Shown: in pieces, positions 1 to 8,498 of the stretch | Numbering within the stretch: the stretch's first letter is position 1 | Layout: each line of letters opens with the position of its first letter | Source: Thermocatellispora tengchongensis | GTDB taxonomy: Bacteria; Actinomycetota; Actinomycetes; Streptosporangiales; Streptosporangiaceae | Direction: 5' to 3' | Assembly (NCBI RefSeq): GCF_014202315.1 | Contig: NZ_JACHGN010000015.1 | Coordinates: 264,176-328,175 of the forward strand | Length of the DNA: 64,000 nucleotides | Program-made: the position numbers and the translations under genes | Notes under the pieces: model-generated | What the model saw: the letters and a program-made list of their open reading frames with translations, nothing else | What the model was told of the DNA's origin: nothing | The model's database searches: none

Positions 1-1197
1 GGCGTCGGTGGGGATGAACGGGATGACGTTCACCACGATGTCGAAGCCCGGGTCCCGGGCGAAGGAGGAGACCACCTCCCGGTAGTGGTCCGGCCGGCCG
101 ATCAGTCCGGCGCCCATGTCCAGGGGGTTGGCGTGCCCCCCTTCGGCGGGCTGGGGCAGGTCGACGCCCGCGGCGCTCATCGCGTCGGCCAGGATGATCG
201 CGCCGCCGCCCGTGCCGGTGAACAGGCCCACGCCGGCCGCGCCGAGCCTGCGGCACGAGGCCGACTTCAGCGCCGCGACCGAGGCCACCAGTTCGTCGGG
301 GTCGGCGACCATGACGACGCCGTACTGCTCGCACACGCCGCGCACCAGGCGTTCCGGTGTGGCAAGCGCGCCGGTGTGGGAGCGCGCCATGGACGCGCCG
401 GCGTCCGACAGCCCGCCGAGGAGCAGCACGACCGGCTTGCCGTGCTCGGCGGCGGCGCGTGCGAAGCGGGCGAACTCCGGCACCGAGGAGACGTTCTCGG
501 CGTAGACGGCCAGCACGGAGACGTCGTCGTCGGCGAGCAGGCTCTCGCCGAGGGAGGCGTAGCCGAGCAGGGCCTCGTTGCCCAGGCTGTAGGCCGAGTG
601 CACGCCGAGCCCGGAGCGGCGCAGGCCGCGCAGGATCAGCCCGAGCAGCCCGCCGCTCTGGCTGAGCACCGCGACGTCCCCCGGCTCGGGGGCCGGCCCG
701 ATCGGCAGGTCCAGCGCGTTCAGTCCGTGGCGGAAGGACGCGACGCCGACCGACTGCGGCCCGAACAGCGGCACCCCGTGCCGCCGGGCCCAGGCGGCGA
801 GTTCCCGCTCCGCGGCGATGTTGCCGGCCTCGCGGAAGCCGTTGGCGAAGACGATCGCGCCGCGGGGCGGACGGTCCTCGGTCTCGCGCAGCGCGGGCAG
901 CACCAGTTCGCCGCGGACGAGCAGCCACAGCAGGCCGATCTCCCCGTCCACCTCGGCCAGGGAGGTGGCGGCGGGGATGCCGAAGACGGTGCCGCCGCGG
1001 CGGCCGACCACGTTGATCCGCCCCTGGAACGGGCAGCGGGGGTCCTGGAGGCTGTCCAGGATCAGCCGGGTGGTGCCGCCCCGCTCATTGGCGCCGAGCA
1101 GGGTCACGGCCGGGGTGTCCCACATGGCGGCCAGCCGTGTCGCCCAGTCCAGGGGCGCGGTGGGCGGGTCCGCCGTGGTGGTGGCGGGATCGCTCAC
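1..1197 (-). CDS. NDP-forming acyl-CoA ligase, 3' end outside window
   Basis: 399 codons are visible and the reading frame runs off the left edge. The visible part holds a CoA-binding Rossmann domain (residues about 25-150) followed by a succinyl-CoA-ligase-like domain with VLSQSGGLLG (about 177-186) and RSHTGALA (about 272-279). His274 in the latter fits the phosphorylated histidine of the family. Enzymes of this kind make acyl-CoA from a carboxylic acid and ATP/ADP through an acyl phosphate. The GTG start at 1197 is preceded by AGGAGGA at good spacing. It is the last visible gene of a minus-strand operon of CoA-ester enzymes, 30 bp after an acyl-CoA dehydrogenase, so it probably activates the operon's substrate or recycles a product acid. 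Substrate unknown. Confidence 0.85.
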   Translation of the reverse strand, partial: MSDPATTTADPPTAPLDWATRLAAMWDTPAVTLLGANERGGTTRLILDSLQDPRCPFQGRINVVGRRGGTVFGIPAATSLAEVDGEIGLLWLLVRGELVLPALRETEDRPPRGAIVFANGFREAGNIAAERELAAWARRHGVPLFGPQSVGVASFRHGLNALDLPIGPAPEPGDVAVLSQSGGLLGLILRGLRRSGLGVHSAYSLGNEALLGYASLGESLLADDDVSVLAVYAENVSSVPEFARFARAAAEHGKPVVLLLGGLSDAGASMARSHTGALATPERLVRGVCEQYGVVMVADPDELVASVAALKSASCRRLGAAGVGLFTGTGGGAIILADAMSAAGVDLPQPAEGGHANPLDMGAGLIGRPDHYREVVSSFARDPGFDIVVNVIPFIPTDA

Positions 1198-1227
1198 GCC
1201 GTGTTCCTCCTGATTCGCATGGTGGTG

Positions 1228-2325
1228 CTAGGCCGCGGGCCAGGCGGCGAACTCGCCGTGGAAGTCCCGCTCGGCGTCGGCGAGGACCGCGTCGCCGAGT
1301 TCGGCGAGCAGGTGGCGAGGGGTGCCGAGACGCAGCTTGTGCGCCTTCGCCCGCCGGTAGAAGTGGTGCAGGGGGTACTCCTTCATGAAGCCGATCCCGC
1401 CGTGGAGCTGGACGGCGGTCTTGGTGACCCGTTCCGCCGCCTCGCCGGTGTGCCAGGCGGCCATCAGGGCATGGCGGGTGAAGGGATGCGCGTGCGCGGC
1501 CCGCCACAGCGCCGACCACACCAGCAGCGAGGCGGACTCGACGTCCATGCGCATGTCGGCGCTGTGGTGCTGGACCGCCTGGAACATGCCGATCGGGCGG
1601 CCGAACTGGTGACGCCGCTTGGCGTTGTCCACGGTCATGTCCATCGCCCTGCGGGCGCAGCCGAGCAGGTCGGCGGCGCGCAGCAGCCGGGTGAGCTGCG
1701 TCTGCTCACCCCAGACGGCTCGGCTCGCCCCGCCGATGAGGGGCAGGCCGGCGGGGTCGAGCGCGGTGAGCCGGACGTCGGCCACCCGCTCGTTGTCGAA
1801 GACCTCAAGGGGGGTGACGGACACGGCCGCATGGTGACGCGGCAGCAGGCGTACGGCGATCCGGTCCGCGTCTTCCGCCGTGACCAGCAGGAAGGCGTCG
1901 GCCGCGGCGGCCCACTCGACCTGGCCGATCGTGCCGTCGCCGTCCAGGTCACGGGCGTCCAGGACACAGACGGGGGCCGCCTCCCCGGCGATCCGGGCGA
2001 GAAGGTCGTCGCACGCCTGCGTCGCCTCGGGCAGGCGCGCGGCGAGCAGCCCCGCGGACATCGTGGCGCGCAGCGGCGAGGCCACCGCGAAGTAGCCCAT
2101 GCGGCTGACGACGAGCCCCAGCTCGACCAGCGTGGACTCCTCCCCCGCGCGCTCCAGGCCGAGGCCGGTCCAGCCCAGCATGGCCGTCCGGGCGAGCAGG
2201 TCGCGGTCGTAGCCGTGCTCGGTGGCCGCCACCGCGTCGATCCGGTCCAGGGGCGCGTGCCGCTCCAGCATCTGGTCGGCCGAGCGGACGAGCTCCTGTT
2301 GCACGTCCGAGAGCCGTTGGTCCAC
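1228..2325 (-). CDS. acyl-CoA dehydrogenase family protein, subunit-like (365 aa)
   Basis: A FadE-type flavoprotein fold, slightly short for the family (usual 380-400 aa) and divergent in its N-terminal half. The C-terminal segment HGGIGFMKEYPLHHFYRRAK is characteristic of the family. I do not see the usual catalytic YEG-T-x-E-I-Q-R signature near the C-terminus. It lies 13 bp downstream of another acyl-CoA dehydrogenase (2339-3529). Adjacent unequal FadE pairs in actinobacterial steroid catabolism form alpha2beta2 heterotetramers in which one chain carries the active site; by analogy this may be the partner chain. Start GTG 2325 has AGAGGAGG seven bases upstream. Substrate unknown. Confidence 0.85.
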   Translation of the reverse strand: MDQRLSDVQQELVRSADQMLERHAPLDRIDAVAATEHGYDRDLLARTAMLGWTGLGLERAGEESTLVELGLVVSRMGYFAVASPLRATMSAGLLAARLPEATQACDDLLARIAGEAAPVCVLDARDLDGDGTIGQVEWAAAADAFLLVTAEDADRIAVRLLPRHHAAVSVTPLEVFDNERVADVRLTALDPAGLPLIGGASRAVWGEQTQLTRLLRAADLLGCARRAMDMTVDNAKRRHQFGRPIGMFQAVQHHSADMRMDVESASLLVWSALWRAAHAHPFTRHALMAAWHTGEAAERVTKTAVQLHGGIGFMKEYPLHHFYRRAKAHKLRLGTPRHLLAELGDAVLADAERDFHGEFAAWPAA

Positions 2326-2338
2326 GGGGTGGCCTCCT

Positions 2339-3529
2339 CTACTTGCGGTTGCGGGGCAGGCCCAGGCCCCGCTGGGCGATGATGTCGCGCTGCACCTCGT
2401 TGGTCCCGGCGGCGAACTTGCGCACCGGCGACTCGCGGTAGTCCAGTTCGACCAGGCCGTGGATCGGTGCTCCCGGGGCGCCGACGCGAAGCTGCCCGCG
2501 CGGGCCGATCAGGTCCAGGCCGGCGCTGGGCAGTTCCTGGAACACCTCCGAGCTCCACACCTTGGCCATCGACGCCTCCGCCGCCAGCGGCTCGCCGCGG
2601 GTGATCAGGGCGGCGACCTGGGCGGAGAGCAGGCGGACGATCTCGACCTTGGTGGCGAGCCGGCCCAGCTCGGCGCGTACGGCGGGGTCGCCGGCCGGGC
2701 GCGGGCCGGCGCCCTCGCCGGCCAGGGACCACTCGATCAGCTCGCGCAGCTCCCTTACCTGGATGTTGGCGTTGAGGTTGCGTTCCAGGTCCAGGGAGAG
2801 CGAGATGACCTTCCAGCCCTCGTTCTCCTCACCGACGCGGCGGTCCACCGGTACGCGCACGTCGTCGAAGAAGATCTCGTTGGTGCGGTAGTCGGCCTGG
2901 GTGATCATCGGCCGGACCGTGATGCCCGGTGTGTCCAGCGGGACGATGAGCAGCGAGATGCCCCGGTGCCGCGAGTCGGGCGGGCCGGTGCGCACGGCCA
3001 GCCAGATGTGGGTGGAGTACTGGGCGCCGGTGGTGAAGATCTTCTGGCCGTTGAGGACGTAGTGGTCGCCGTCGCGTACGGCGCGCAGTTGCAGGGCCGC
3101 CAGGTCGGTGCCCGCGCCCGGCTCGCTGAAGCCGAGGCAGAACTCGATGTCGCCGGCGAGGATGCCGCCCAGGAACTCGCGCCGGTGCTCGGGCGAGCCG
3201 GCCCGCATCAGCGTGGGGCCGATCATGGTGACGGACATCAGCATCTCGGGGAGCTTGCGGTAGGACAGCTCCTCGATCACCAGCCATTGGGCGAAGTAGC
3301 TCTTGCCGCGCCCGCCGTACTCGGCGGGCCAGGCCAGGCCGAGCCAGCCGTCGCCGCCCAGGCGTTTGAGGAAGGCCCGCCGGGCGGCGATGTCCTCCGG
3401 GGCCATGGCGTGGTCGGGCCGCACCAGGGGCGGCTCGCGGGGGATGAAGCCCTCCTCGGCGAGGCCGTCCAGGTAGCGCCGGAACTCGCCGAGCAGCGCC
3501 GCGTCCTCCTCCTCGATGCCGAAGTTCAC
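2339..3529 (-). CDS. acyl-CoA dehydrogenase (FadE-like, 396 aa)
   Basis: Full-length acyl-CoA dehydrogenase with N-terminal helical domain, the FAD/substrate signature GFSEPGAGTDL (about residue 133 on) and C-terminal FAAGTNEVQRDIIAQRGLG. At the position of the MCAD catalytic glutamate (YEG) this protein has Ala (AAG), so the base must lie elsewhere or in a partner chain. Start GTG 3529 follows AAGGTGAG. It is packed between a crotonase (4-bp gap) and the second dehydrogenase (13-bp gap), which suggests stoichiometric co-expression with 1228-2325. Likely reaction: alpha,beta-desaturation of an acyl-CoA made by this operon. Confidence 0.9.
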   Translation of the reverse strand: MNFGIEEEDAALLGEFRRYLDGLAEEGFIPREPPLVRPDHAMAPEDIAARRAFLKRLGGDGWLGLAWPAEYGGRGKSYFAQWLVIEELSYRKLPEMLMSVTMIGPTLMRAGSPEHRREFLGGILAGDIEFCLGFSEPGAGTDLAALQLRAVRDGDHYVLNGQKIFTTGAQYSTHIWLAVRTGPPDSRHRGISLLIVPLDTPGITVRPMITQADYRTNEIFFDDVRVPVDRRVGEENEGWKVISLSLDLERNLNANIQVRELRELIEWSLAGEGAGPRPAGDPAVRAELGRLATKVEIVRLLSAQVAALITRGEPLAAEASMAKVWSSEVFQELPSAGLDLIGPRGQLRVGAPGAPIHGLVELDYRESPVRKFAAGTNEVQRDIIAQRGLGLPRNRK

Positions 3530-3533
3530 GGGC

Positions 3534-4367
3534 TCACCTTCCTTCGTAGCCTGCGGGGTCGCGCTTTTCCAGGAACGCGGCCACCGCCTCGGCGTGGTCC
3601 CGGGAGAGCATGGTCAGGCTCTCCAGGCCGTAGCCCTCGGTGGCGTGGGCGTGGACCGCCTGCCTGATCTGGTTGTTGAGGATGCGCTTGGTCCAGCGGA
3701 TCGCCAGTGGCGGGAGCGCGGCCAGCTCGCGGGCCTGGGCCAGCGCCGACGAGAGCACGTCCTGCGCGGGGAGCGCCCGGTCGGCCAGGCCGATCTGCAC
3801 CGCCTGGGCGCCGCTGATCAGCTTGCCGCTGAGCAGCATCGACTTGGCCCGGGGCATGCCGGCGGCCAGCGCCAGCAGGTACGCCTGCGGGGCGACCAGG
3901 CCGCGCAGCACGTGGGTGTCGCCCAGCTTGGCCTCCTCGGCGACGACCATGATGTCGGCCAGCAGCGCGATGCGCAGCCCGGCGCCGACGGCGTGCCCGT
4001 TCACCGCGGCGATGACCGGCACGTCGAGGTCGAGCATCGCCGTCATGAAGTCGGTGCCGCGGTCCACCGGAAGCCGGCGCACCCACGCCGGGTTGCCGCG
4101 CGGGTCGGCCATCCTCTCGGCGCGCTCGCGCATGGTGCCGATGTCGCCGCCGGAGGAGAACCGCCTGCCTCGGCCCGTGATCACGATCGCCCGGATGTCC
4201 GGGTCGTCGCGCATTCCCCGGAAGCAGGCGGTCAGCTCGGGGGTCATCGCGGTCGTGGGGTTGGCCCGGTCCGGGTCCGCGCCGAGCGTGATCAGCGCGA
4301 TCGACTCCGAGACCGCCACCTCGATCGCCTCGTACGCGCCGTACCGGGCCGTAGCGCCGTCTGTCAT
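3534..4367 (-). CDS. crotonase (enoyl-CoA hydratase/isomerase) family protein
   Basis: 277-aa crotonase. Oxyanion-hole segments RFSSGGDIG and NGHAVGAG are present. The two glutamates of classical enoyl-CoA hydratase (rat Glu144 and Glu164) are not: the aligned segments read LGDTHVLRG and AKSMLLSG. Hydration is therefore unlikely, and isomerase, C-C hydrolase or another crotonase reaction is more plausible. Start ATG 4367 (MTDGATARYG) was chosen because it follows the stop of the upstream gene at 4385 with a G-rich ribosome site between them; longer readings in this frame run back through other genes and are not real. Confidence 0.85.
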   Translation of the reverse strand: MTDGATARYGAYEAIEVAVSESIALITLGADPDRANPTTAMTPELTACFRGMRDDPDIRAIVITGRGRRFSSGGDIGTMRERAERMADPRGNPAWVRRLPVDRGTDFMTAMLDLDVPVIAAVNGHAVGAGLRIALLADIMVVAEEAKLGDTHVLRGLVAPQAYLLALAAGMPRAKSMLLSGKLISGAQAVQIGLADRALPAQDVLSSALAQARELAALPPLAIRWTKRILNNQIRQAVHAHATEGYGLESLTMLSRDHAEAVAAFLEKRDPAGYEGR

Positions 4368-4384
4368 CCCGCCGCCCCCGCGCC

Positions 4385-5191
4385 CTAGCGGATCTTGGTA
4401 GTGCCGAACAGCGCGGGCCGCACCGGGTCGGACACGAACTTGATCTCGCGGAAGGTGATGTCGGCCTGGCCGGCGACGGCCGAGACCGGGTAGACCGGCA
4501 CCACACCGCCCCGCCCCCATGCGGAGGGCTCGAAGGCGTCGATACGGGGGCGGCCGAGGTCGGCGCGGTGGAAGACGTAGTCGGCGCCGGCCTGCACCAG
4601 CTTGGGTCCGTCGGGGGTCACCGCGAAGTTGATGTTGGCGTTGAGCCCGAACGACCCGCCGTTCGTCGGCACGGGCTCCACCATCCTGACCGCGAGCGCG
4701 CGCGTGCCGCCGGCGACGACCTCCAGCCGGGTCTCGTCGTGGAAGCGGCGCAGCTTGACGTCGTCGCACACGCGCAGCCGGAAACCCCAGCCCCGCGCGA
4801 ACTCCGCTGCCGCCTCTGCGTTGTCGATGTAGCCCTCCACCAGGAAGACCCTCGGCCGGAATCCCGCGCGGCAGACCAGGCGGGTCTCGGCCATGGTCAC
4901 CGGTCCCCACGGCGTGTCGGGCAGGTGCAGGCCGCGCCAGCTCACGAAGCTTGGGTTGGTGGGGGCGAGAGCGGGCGGGATCAGGCCCTGGAGGCTGCCC
5001 ATGGGGATCTCGGCGAAGACCTGGATCATCTCCGCGCGCTCGAAGGTGACGGGCTCGACGTCGAGGTGCGGCATCTGCGGGGCCCCGTCGAGCAGGAGGC
5101 CGGGGTCCAGGGTGCCGAACTCGGCGTACTCGGCGATCTCCTTGATCGTGTCCGCGCCGCCGGTCACCTTCGGCGCTTGCTGGGTGGTCAC
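4385..5191 (-). CDS. acetoacetate decarboxylase-like protein (268 aa)
   Basis: Resembles the acetoacetate decarboxylase superfamily in overall pattern (beta-rich, with a segment ending FLVEGYIDNAEAAAEFARGW in the middle). I cannot find the E-x-P-K-K segment that carries the Schiff-base lysine of true decarboxylases, so it may be one of the ADC-fold enzymes with another activity (hydratase/dehydratase or aldol-type). Start GTG 5191 follows AAGGGA. It lies 3 bp after the luciferase-like monooxygenase and 17 bp before the crotonase, so it is clearly part of the operon and probably acts on the product of the monooxygenase. Confidence 0.7.
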   Translation of the reverse strand: MTTQQAPKVTGGADTIKEIAEYAEFGTLDPGLLLDGAPQMPHLDVEPVTFERAEMIQVFAEIPMGSLQGLIPPALAPTNPSFVSWRGLHLPDTPWGPVTMAETRLVCRAGFRPRVFLVEGYIDNAEAAAEFARGWGFRLRVCDDVKLRRFHDETRLEVVAGGTRALAVRMVEPVPTNGGSFGLNANINFAVTPDGPKLVQAGADYVFHRADLGRPRIDAFEPSAWGRGGVVPVYPVSAVAGQADITFREIKFVSDPVRPALFGTTKIR

Positions 5192-5194
5192 TGC

Positions 5195-6316
5195 TCAGCG
5201 TCCCTTCACGACGGCGCCGACGGGGGCGGCGAGTTCCTCGGCGGACTTGAAGGCGGGGATGACGTACTTGCCGAAGGTGCGCAGGCTTTCCATCACGTCC
5301 TCGTGCGGCAGCACCTCGGCCGCCTGGATGACGAAGTTCATGCCGTCCACGCCGATGTTCTCCCAGTGCTTGATCACCGAGATGATCCGGTCGGGGTCGC
5401 CGATGGCCAGGCCCTCCGGGATGCCGGACTTGTCGCCGGGGCCGAGGGCCTCCTGCCGCAGCGTCGGCAGGAACCCGCCGATCTGGTACAGCGGGGAGGG
5501 GTAGACCTCCTTGACCGCGACGGTGTGGGCGGTGTTGTGGTTGAAGGTGTCGAGCATGGTGCGGCCGGCCTTGGAGGCCCGCTCGCCGTCCACCCCGCAG
5601 TGCATGAAGTTGACGATCTGGACCTGCTCGTTGACCAGGGGACCGATCGGCTCGCACTGCCTGATCCGCTTGCGGTAGTTGCGGATCTTCTCCTCCTGGG
5701 CGGCGTAGTTGCCGATGCTCAGGCCGAAGACGCCCAGGCCGCGGTCGGCGGCGTCGTACTCGGTGCCCTGGCTGGTCACCGCGACCCACAGCGGCGGGTG
5801 CGGGTCCTGCAGCGGCTTGGGCACGATGGCGCGCTCGGGCATGGAGAAGAAGCGGCCCTGGTGGGAGAACGTCTCGTCCACCCACATCTTCGGCAGGGCG
5901 CGGACGTACTCGTCCCAGGACTGCTTGGTGTCGTGCGGCTCGGCGCCGTAGCCGCCGAGTTCGAGCCAGGTGTTGGAGCGCCCGGTGCCGATGTCCACCC
6001 GGCCGTTCGAGACGATGTCGAGCACCGCGGCGCGTTCGGCGATGTGGGCGGGGTGGTTGATCGGCGGGACGCACACCACGATGCCGTGGCCGACCCGGAT
6101 GCGCTTGGTCATGACCGCCGCCGCGGTGAGGAAGACCTCCGGGGCGGTGCTGTAGGAGTGCGGGGAGGAGAAGTGATGCTCGACCGCCCAGACGTGGTCG
6201 AAGCCGATCTCGTCGGCCAGCCTGATCTGCTCCAGGGCGTTGTCGTAGATCTTCTTCACGTCGGCACGGGAGGAGTGGGGCGGGCCGCCCAGCTCGAACA
6301 GTAGACCGAATCTCAT
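5195..6316 (-). CDS. LLM-class flavin (F420 or FMN)-dependent monooxygenase
   Basis: 373-aa bacterial luciferase-like TIM barrel beginning MRFGLLFELGGPPHSS, with EHHFSS near residue 47 and the segment GRVDIGTGRSN near 108. Members use reduced F420 or FMN for oxygenation or hydride transfer. The actinomycete context makes F420 possible, but the sequence alone does not decide. Start ATG 6316 has GGAAGG at ideal spacing. It sits in the middle of the operon with an acetoacetate-decarboxylase-like gene 3 bp downstream, and is a candidate for a Baeyer-Villiger or hydroxylation step on a ring ketone intermediate. Confidence 0.85.
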   Translation of the reverse strand: MRFGLLFELGGPPHSSRADVKKIYDNALEQIRLADEIGFDHVWAVEHHFSSPHSYSTAPEVFLTAAAVMTKRIRVGHGIVVCVPPINHPAHIAERAAVLDIVSNGRVDIGTGRSNTWLELGGYGAEPHDTKQSWDEYVRALPKMWVDETFSHQGRFFSMPERAIVPKPLQDPHPPLWVAVTSQGTEYDAADRGLGVFGLSIGNYAAQEEKIRNYRKRIRQCEPIGPLVNEQVQIVNFMHCGVDGERASKAGRTMLDTFNHNTAHTVAVKEVYPSPLYQIGGFLPTLRQEALGPGDKSGIPEGLAIGDPDRIISVIKHWENIGVDGMNFVIQAAEVLPHEDVMESLRTFGKYVIPAFKSAEELAAPVGAVVKGR

Positions 6317-6386
6317 GGGAACCTTCCAGTCGCGCGGCCACGGGCCGCGTGGTGTCGATGTGATCCTCAGGCGGCCGGATGCCCCA

Positions 6387-7541
6387 TCAGGCGAGCCGTC
6401 CCGTCGTGCGGAACTCCTCCAGCCGGCGCTTGCCGACGATGACGCGCTGCAGCTCGATCACGCCCTGGCCGACCTCGTAGAACTTGCCCTCGCGGTAGAG
6501 CCGTTCGAGCACCATCTCCTGGGTCCAGCCGTAGGCGCCGCACACCTCCAGCGCGAGCCCGGTGACCTCCCTGGCCATGCGCGCCGCCACAATCCGGGTG
6601 CTGGCCGCCAGCCGGGACACCGCGGGGTCGCGCCGATCGACGGCGGTGGCGGCGAGGCGGACGAGCGCCCGCGCCGCGTCCACGGCGGCCGACATCTCGC
6701 CCAGCGTGCTCTGCACCGTCGGGAACTTCGCCCCGATGGGGTCGCCGCGGTGCAGTCGCTCGCTGGCGTACCGCACCGCCTCCTCAAGGGCGCGCCGGCC
6801 GATGCCGACGCAGATGGCGCCGGCGCGGACCTTGGCCTCGGCCTCGGTGGCCACCATGATCGCGAAGCCCTGGTCCGGCTCCCCCAGCAGCGCCGACTCC
6901 GGGAGCCTGAGGTCGTGGAGGGTGACCGGGGCGGTGCCCTGACCGCCGAAGGCGAGCATCTTGATCGGCGCGCCGGGCTGCCAGCCGGGTTCGGAGGTGG
7001 GCACCAGGAAGGCGCCGAGCCGATCGGGCGTCGTGCGGGCGAAGACCAGGGCGACATCGGCGTACGCGGCGAAGGAGGTGAACATCTTGGCGCCGTTGAG
7101 CACCCAGCCGGAGCCGTCGCGGACCGCCGTGGTGGTGATCTGGCGGGGGTCGGACCCGGTCTGCGGCTCGGTGAAGGACCAGGCGCCCATGGCGCGGCCG
7201 GCGACGAGGTCGCGGCCCCACTGCTTCTTCTGCTCCTCGGTGCCGAAGCGGGAGATGGCGCCGGCCACCTGCACGGTCGGGCCGGGGTAGAGCGCGGCGA
7301 CGGCGCCCGCGACGGCCACCTCCTCCACGCCCGTCACGTAGGTCAGGTACGAGCCGCCGATGCCGCCGTCCTCCTCGGAGAACGCCAGCGAGGGCACGCC
7401 CAGCTCGCACAGCAGGGACCACAGCTCGGGGGAGAACTCCTGGGTGCGGTCCACCCGGGCGGCCAGGGCGGCGATCTTCTCGGTGCCGGCCCTGCGCAGC
7501 GTCTCGACGATCTGCCGGACGTCGGTGCCGGTGACGGTCAT
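6387..7541 (-). CDS. acyl-CoA dehydrogenase with Gln at the usual catalytic Glu
   Basis: 384-aa acyl-CoA dehydrogenase: SFTEPQTGSDPRQIT (FAD/substrate loop) and C-terminal YEVGQGVIELQRVIV. Aligned with the YEG-T-x-E-I-Q-R signature of MCAD, the catalytic glutamate position is Gln (GQG). The protein could use another base, as IVD and LCAD do, or have another role. Start ATG 7541 (MTVTGTDVRQ) follows GAGGAGG at 6-8 bases; the in-frame extension upstream has no ribosome site and overlaps the cyclase gene. It lies downstream of the cyclase and 70 bp upstream of the luciferase-like gene. Confidence 0.88.
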   Translation of the reverse strand: MTVTGTDVRQIVETLRRAGTEKIAALAARVDRTQEFSPELWSLLCELGVPSLAFSEEDGGIGGSYLTYVTGVEEVAVAGAVAALYPGPTVQVAGAISRFGTEEQKKQWGRDLVAGRAMGAWSFTEPQTGSDPRQITTTAVRDGSGWVLNGAKMFTSFAAYADVALVFARTTPDRLGAFLVPTSEPGWQPGAPIKMLAFGGQGTAPVTLHDLRLPESALLGEPDQGFAIMVATEAEAKVRAGAICVGIGRRALEEAVRYASERLHRGDPIGAKFPTVQSTLGEMSAAVDAARALVRLAATAVDRRDPAVSRLAASTRIVAARMAREVTGLALEVCGAYGWTQEMVLERLYREGKFYEVGQGVIELQRVIVGKRRLEEFRTTGRLA

Positions 7542-7567
7542 GTGGTCCTCCTCGTGTCGGGCCGTCT

Positions 7568-8488
7568 TCAGAGCACCGCGACCGGTGCCACGGGGCTTCC
7601 TGTGCCGCCGCGGATGCGCAGCGGCGCGACCAGGAACAGGAAGGCGGTCGCGCCCGTCTCGGCCAGTTCCTCCAGGTCGAGGAACTCCAGCAGGTAGACG
7701 CCGCAGTCGCGGATCAGGAACTGGTGCACCGGGCAGACGGTGCCGGGGGCCCACGGGATGACCTCCACGCCGGAGGTGTCGGCGCCCACGAGCGCGACGT
7801 CCCGGCGGGCCAGCCACTCGGCCGCCTCCAGCCCGATGCCCGGGCGGTCGCCCAGGTACGCCTCGCGGTCGGCCCGCCACATCCTGATCCAGCCGGTGCG
7901 CAGCAGCACGGCGTCGCCCGGTTCCGGCGTCACCCCGGCCCGGCCGAAGGCCGCCTCCAGCTCCGCGGCGCCGATCTCGTGCCCGGCCGGCAGGTGAGGC
8001 ATCCCGGCCGCCGCGGCCAGATCGAGCAGGACTCCCCTGGTCACCATCGGCGGCGCCTTGTCGATGCCCAGCCTCCGCATGCCGGAGCTGCGCACCGTCC
8101 GCTCCTCGAAGCCGTTGTAGAGCCGCTCGCCGTACCAGGCGTGGCCCAGCGCGTCCAGGTGCGTGGTCGCGCCGTGCACCCGCAGGCTCACGTAGTCGGT
8201 GGCGGCCTTGAAGCCGCCCGGCGCGGAGGCGCCGGCAGCGTAGTCGCCGGCGTCACGCAGCATGAAATGCTCGTAGCCGTGCCGCGTGGACGGCGCGTCG
8301 CGGTCGCCGATGACCTGCGCGAGCGGCACGGCCCGGCCCCGCTCGGGCAGGCGCAGCGCACGCAGCACCTTCTCCGGGGTGATCAGGTTGGCCGCGCCGG
8401 CCTCGTCGCCGGTGCCCCAGCGGCCCCAGTTGGAGTACTCGGGCCGCGCGGGCTCCCCGGGGCCGTCCGCGGCGCGCGGTCGGAACAC
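7568..8488 (-). CDS. cyclase family (kynurenine formamidase-like) metal-dependent hydrolase
   Basis: 306-aa member of the cyclase/kynurenine formamidase family. The signature HGATTHLDALGH fits the metal-binding H-x-G-T-H-x-D-x-x-x-H pattern. The family hydrolyses amides, lactones or cyclic ketones. Start is GTG 8488, ten bases after the stop of the amidohydrolase gene, with only a weak GAGAG ribosome site, so translation is probably coupled. A paralogue lies at 31817-32773. In this operon it could open a lactone or hydrolyse a ring after the monooxygenase. Substrate unknown. Confidence 0.85.
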   Translation of the reverse strand: MFRPRAADGPGEPARPEYSNWGRWGTGDEAGAANLITPEKVLRALRLPERGRAVPLAQVIGDRDAPSTRHGYEHFMLRDAGDYAAGASAPGGFKAATDYVSLRVHGATTHLDALGHAWYGERLYNGFEERTVRSSGMRRLGIDKAPPMVTRGVLLDLAAAAGMPHLPAGHEIGAAELEAAFGRAGVTPEPGDAVLLRTGWIRMWRADREAYLGDRPGIGLEAAEWLARRDVALVGADTSGVEVIPWAPGTVCPVHQFLIRDCGVYLLEFLDLEELAETGATAFLFLVAPLRIRGGTGSPVAPVAVL

Positions 8489-8498
8489 CTGCGCGCTC

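Noticed and set aside
85..2382. Long plus-strand open frame (765 codons) at the left edge
   Set aside because: Composition is Gly/Arg/Val/Ala/Gln-rich without any family pattern, and it lies antisense to three genes with clear motifs and ribosome sites. GC-rich antisense shadow.
3534..6341. 935-codon frame joining a crotonase to upstream sequence as a possible fusion protein
   Set aside because: The upstream part is an Arg/Pro-rich shadow of two other genes; the crotonase has its own start after the preceding stop.
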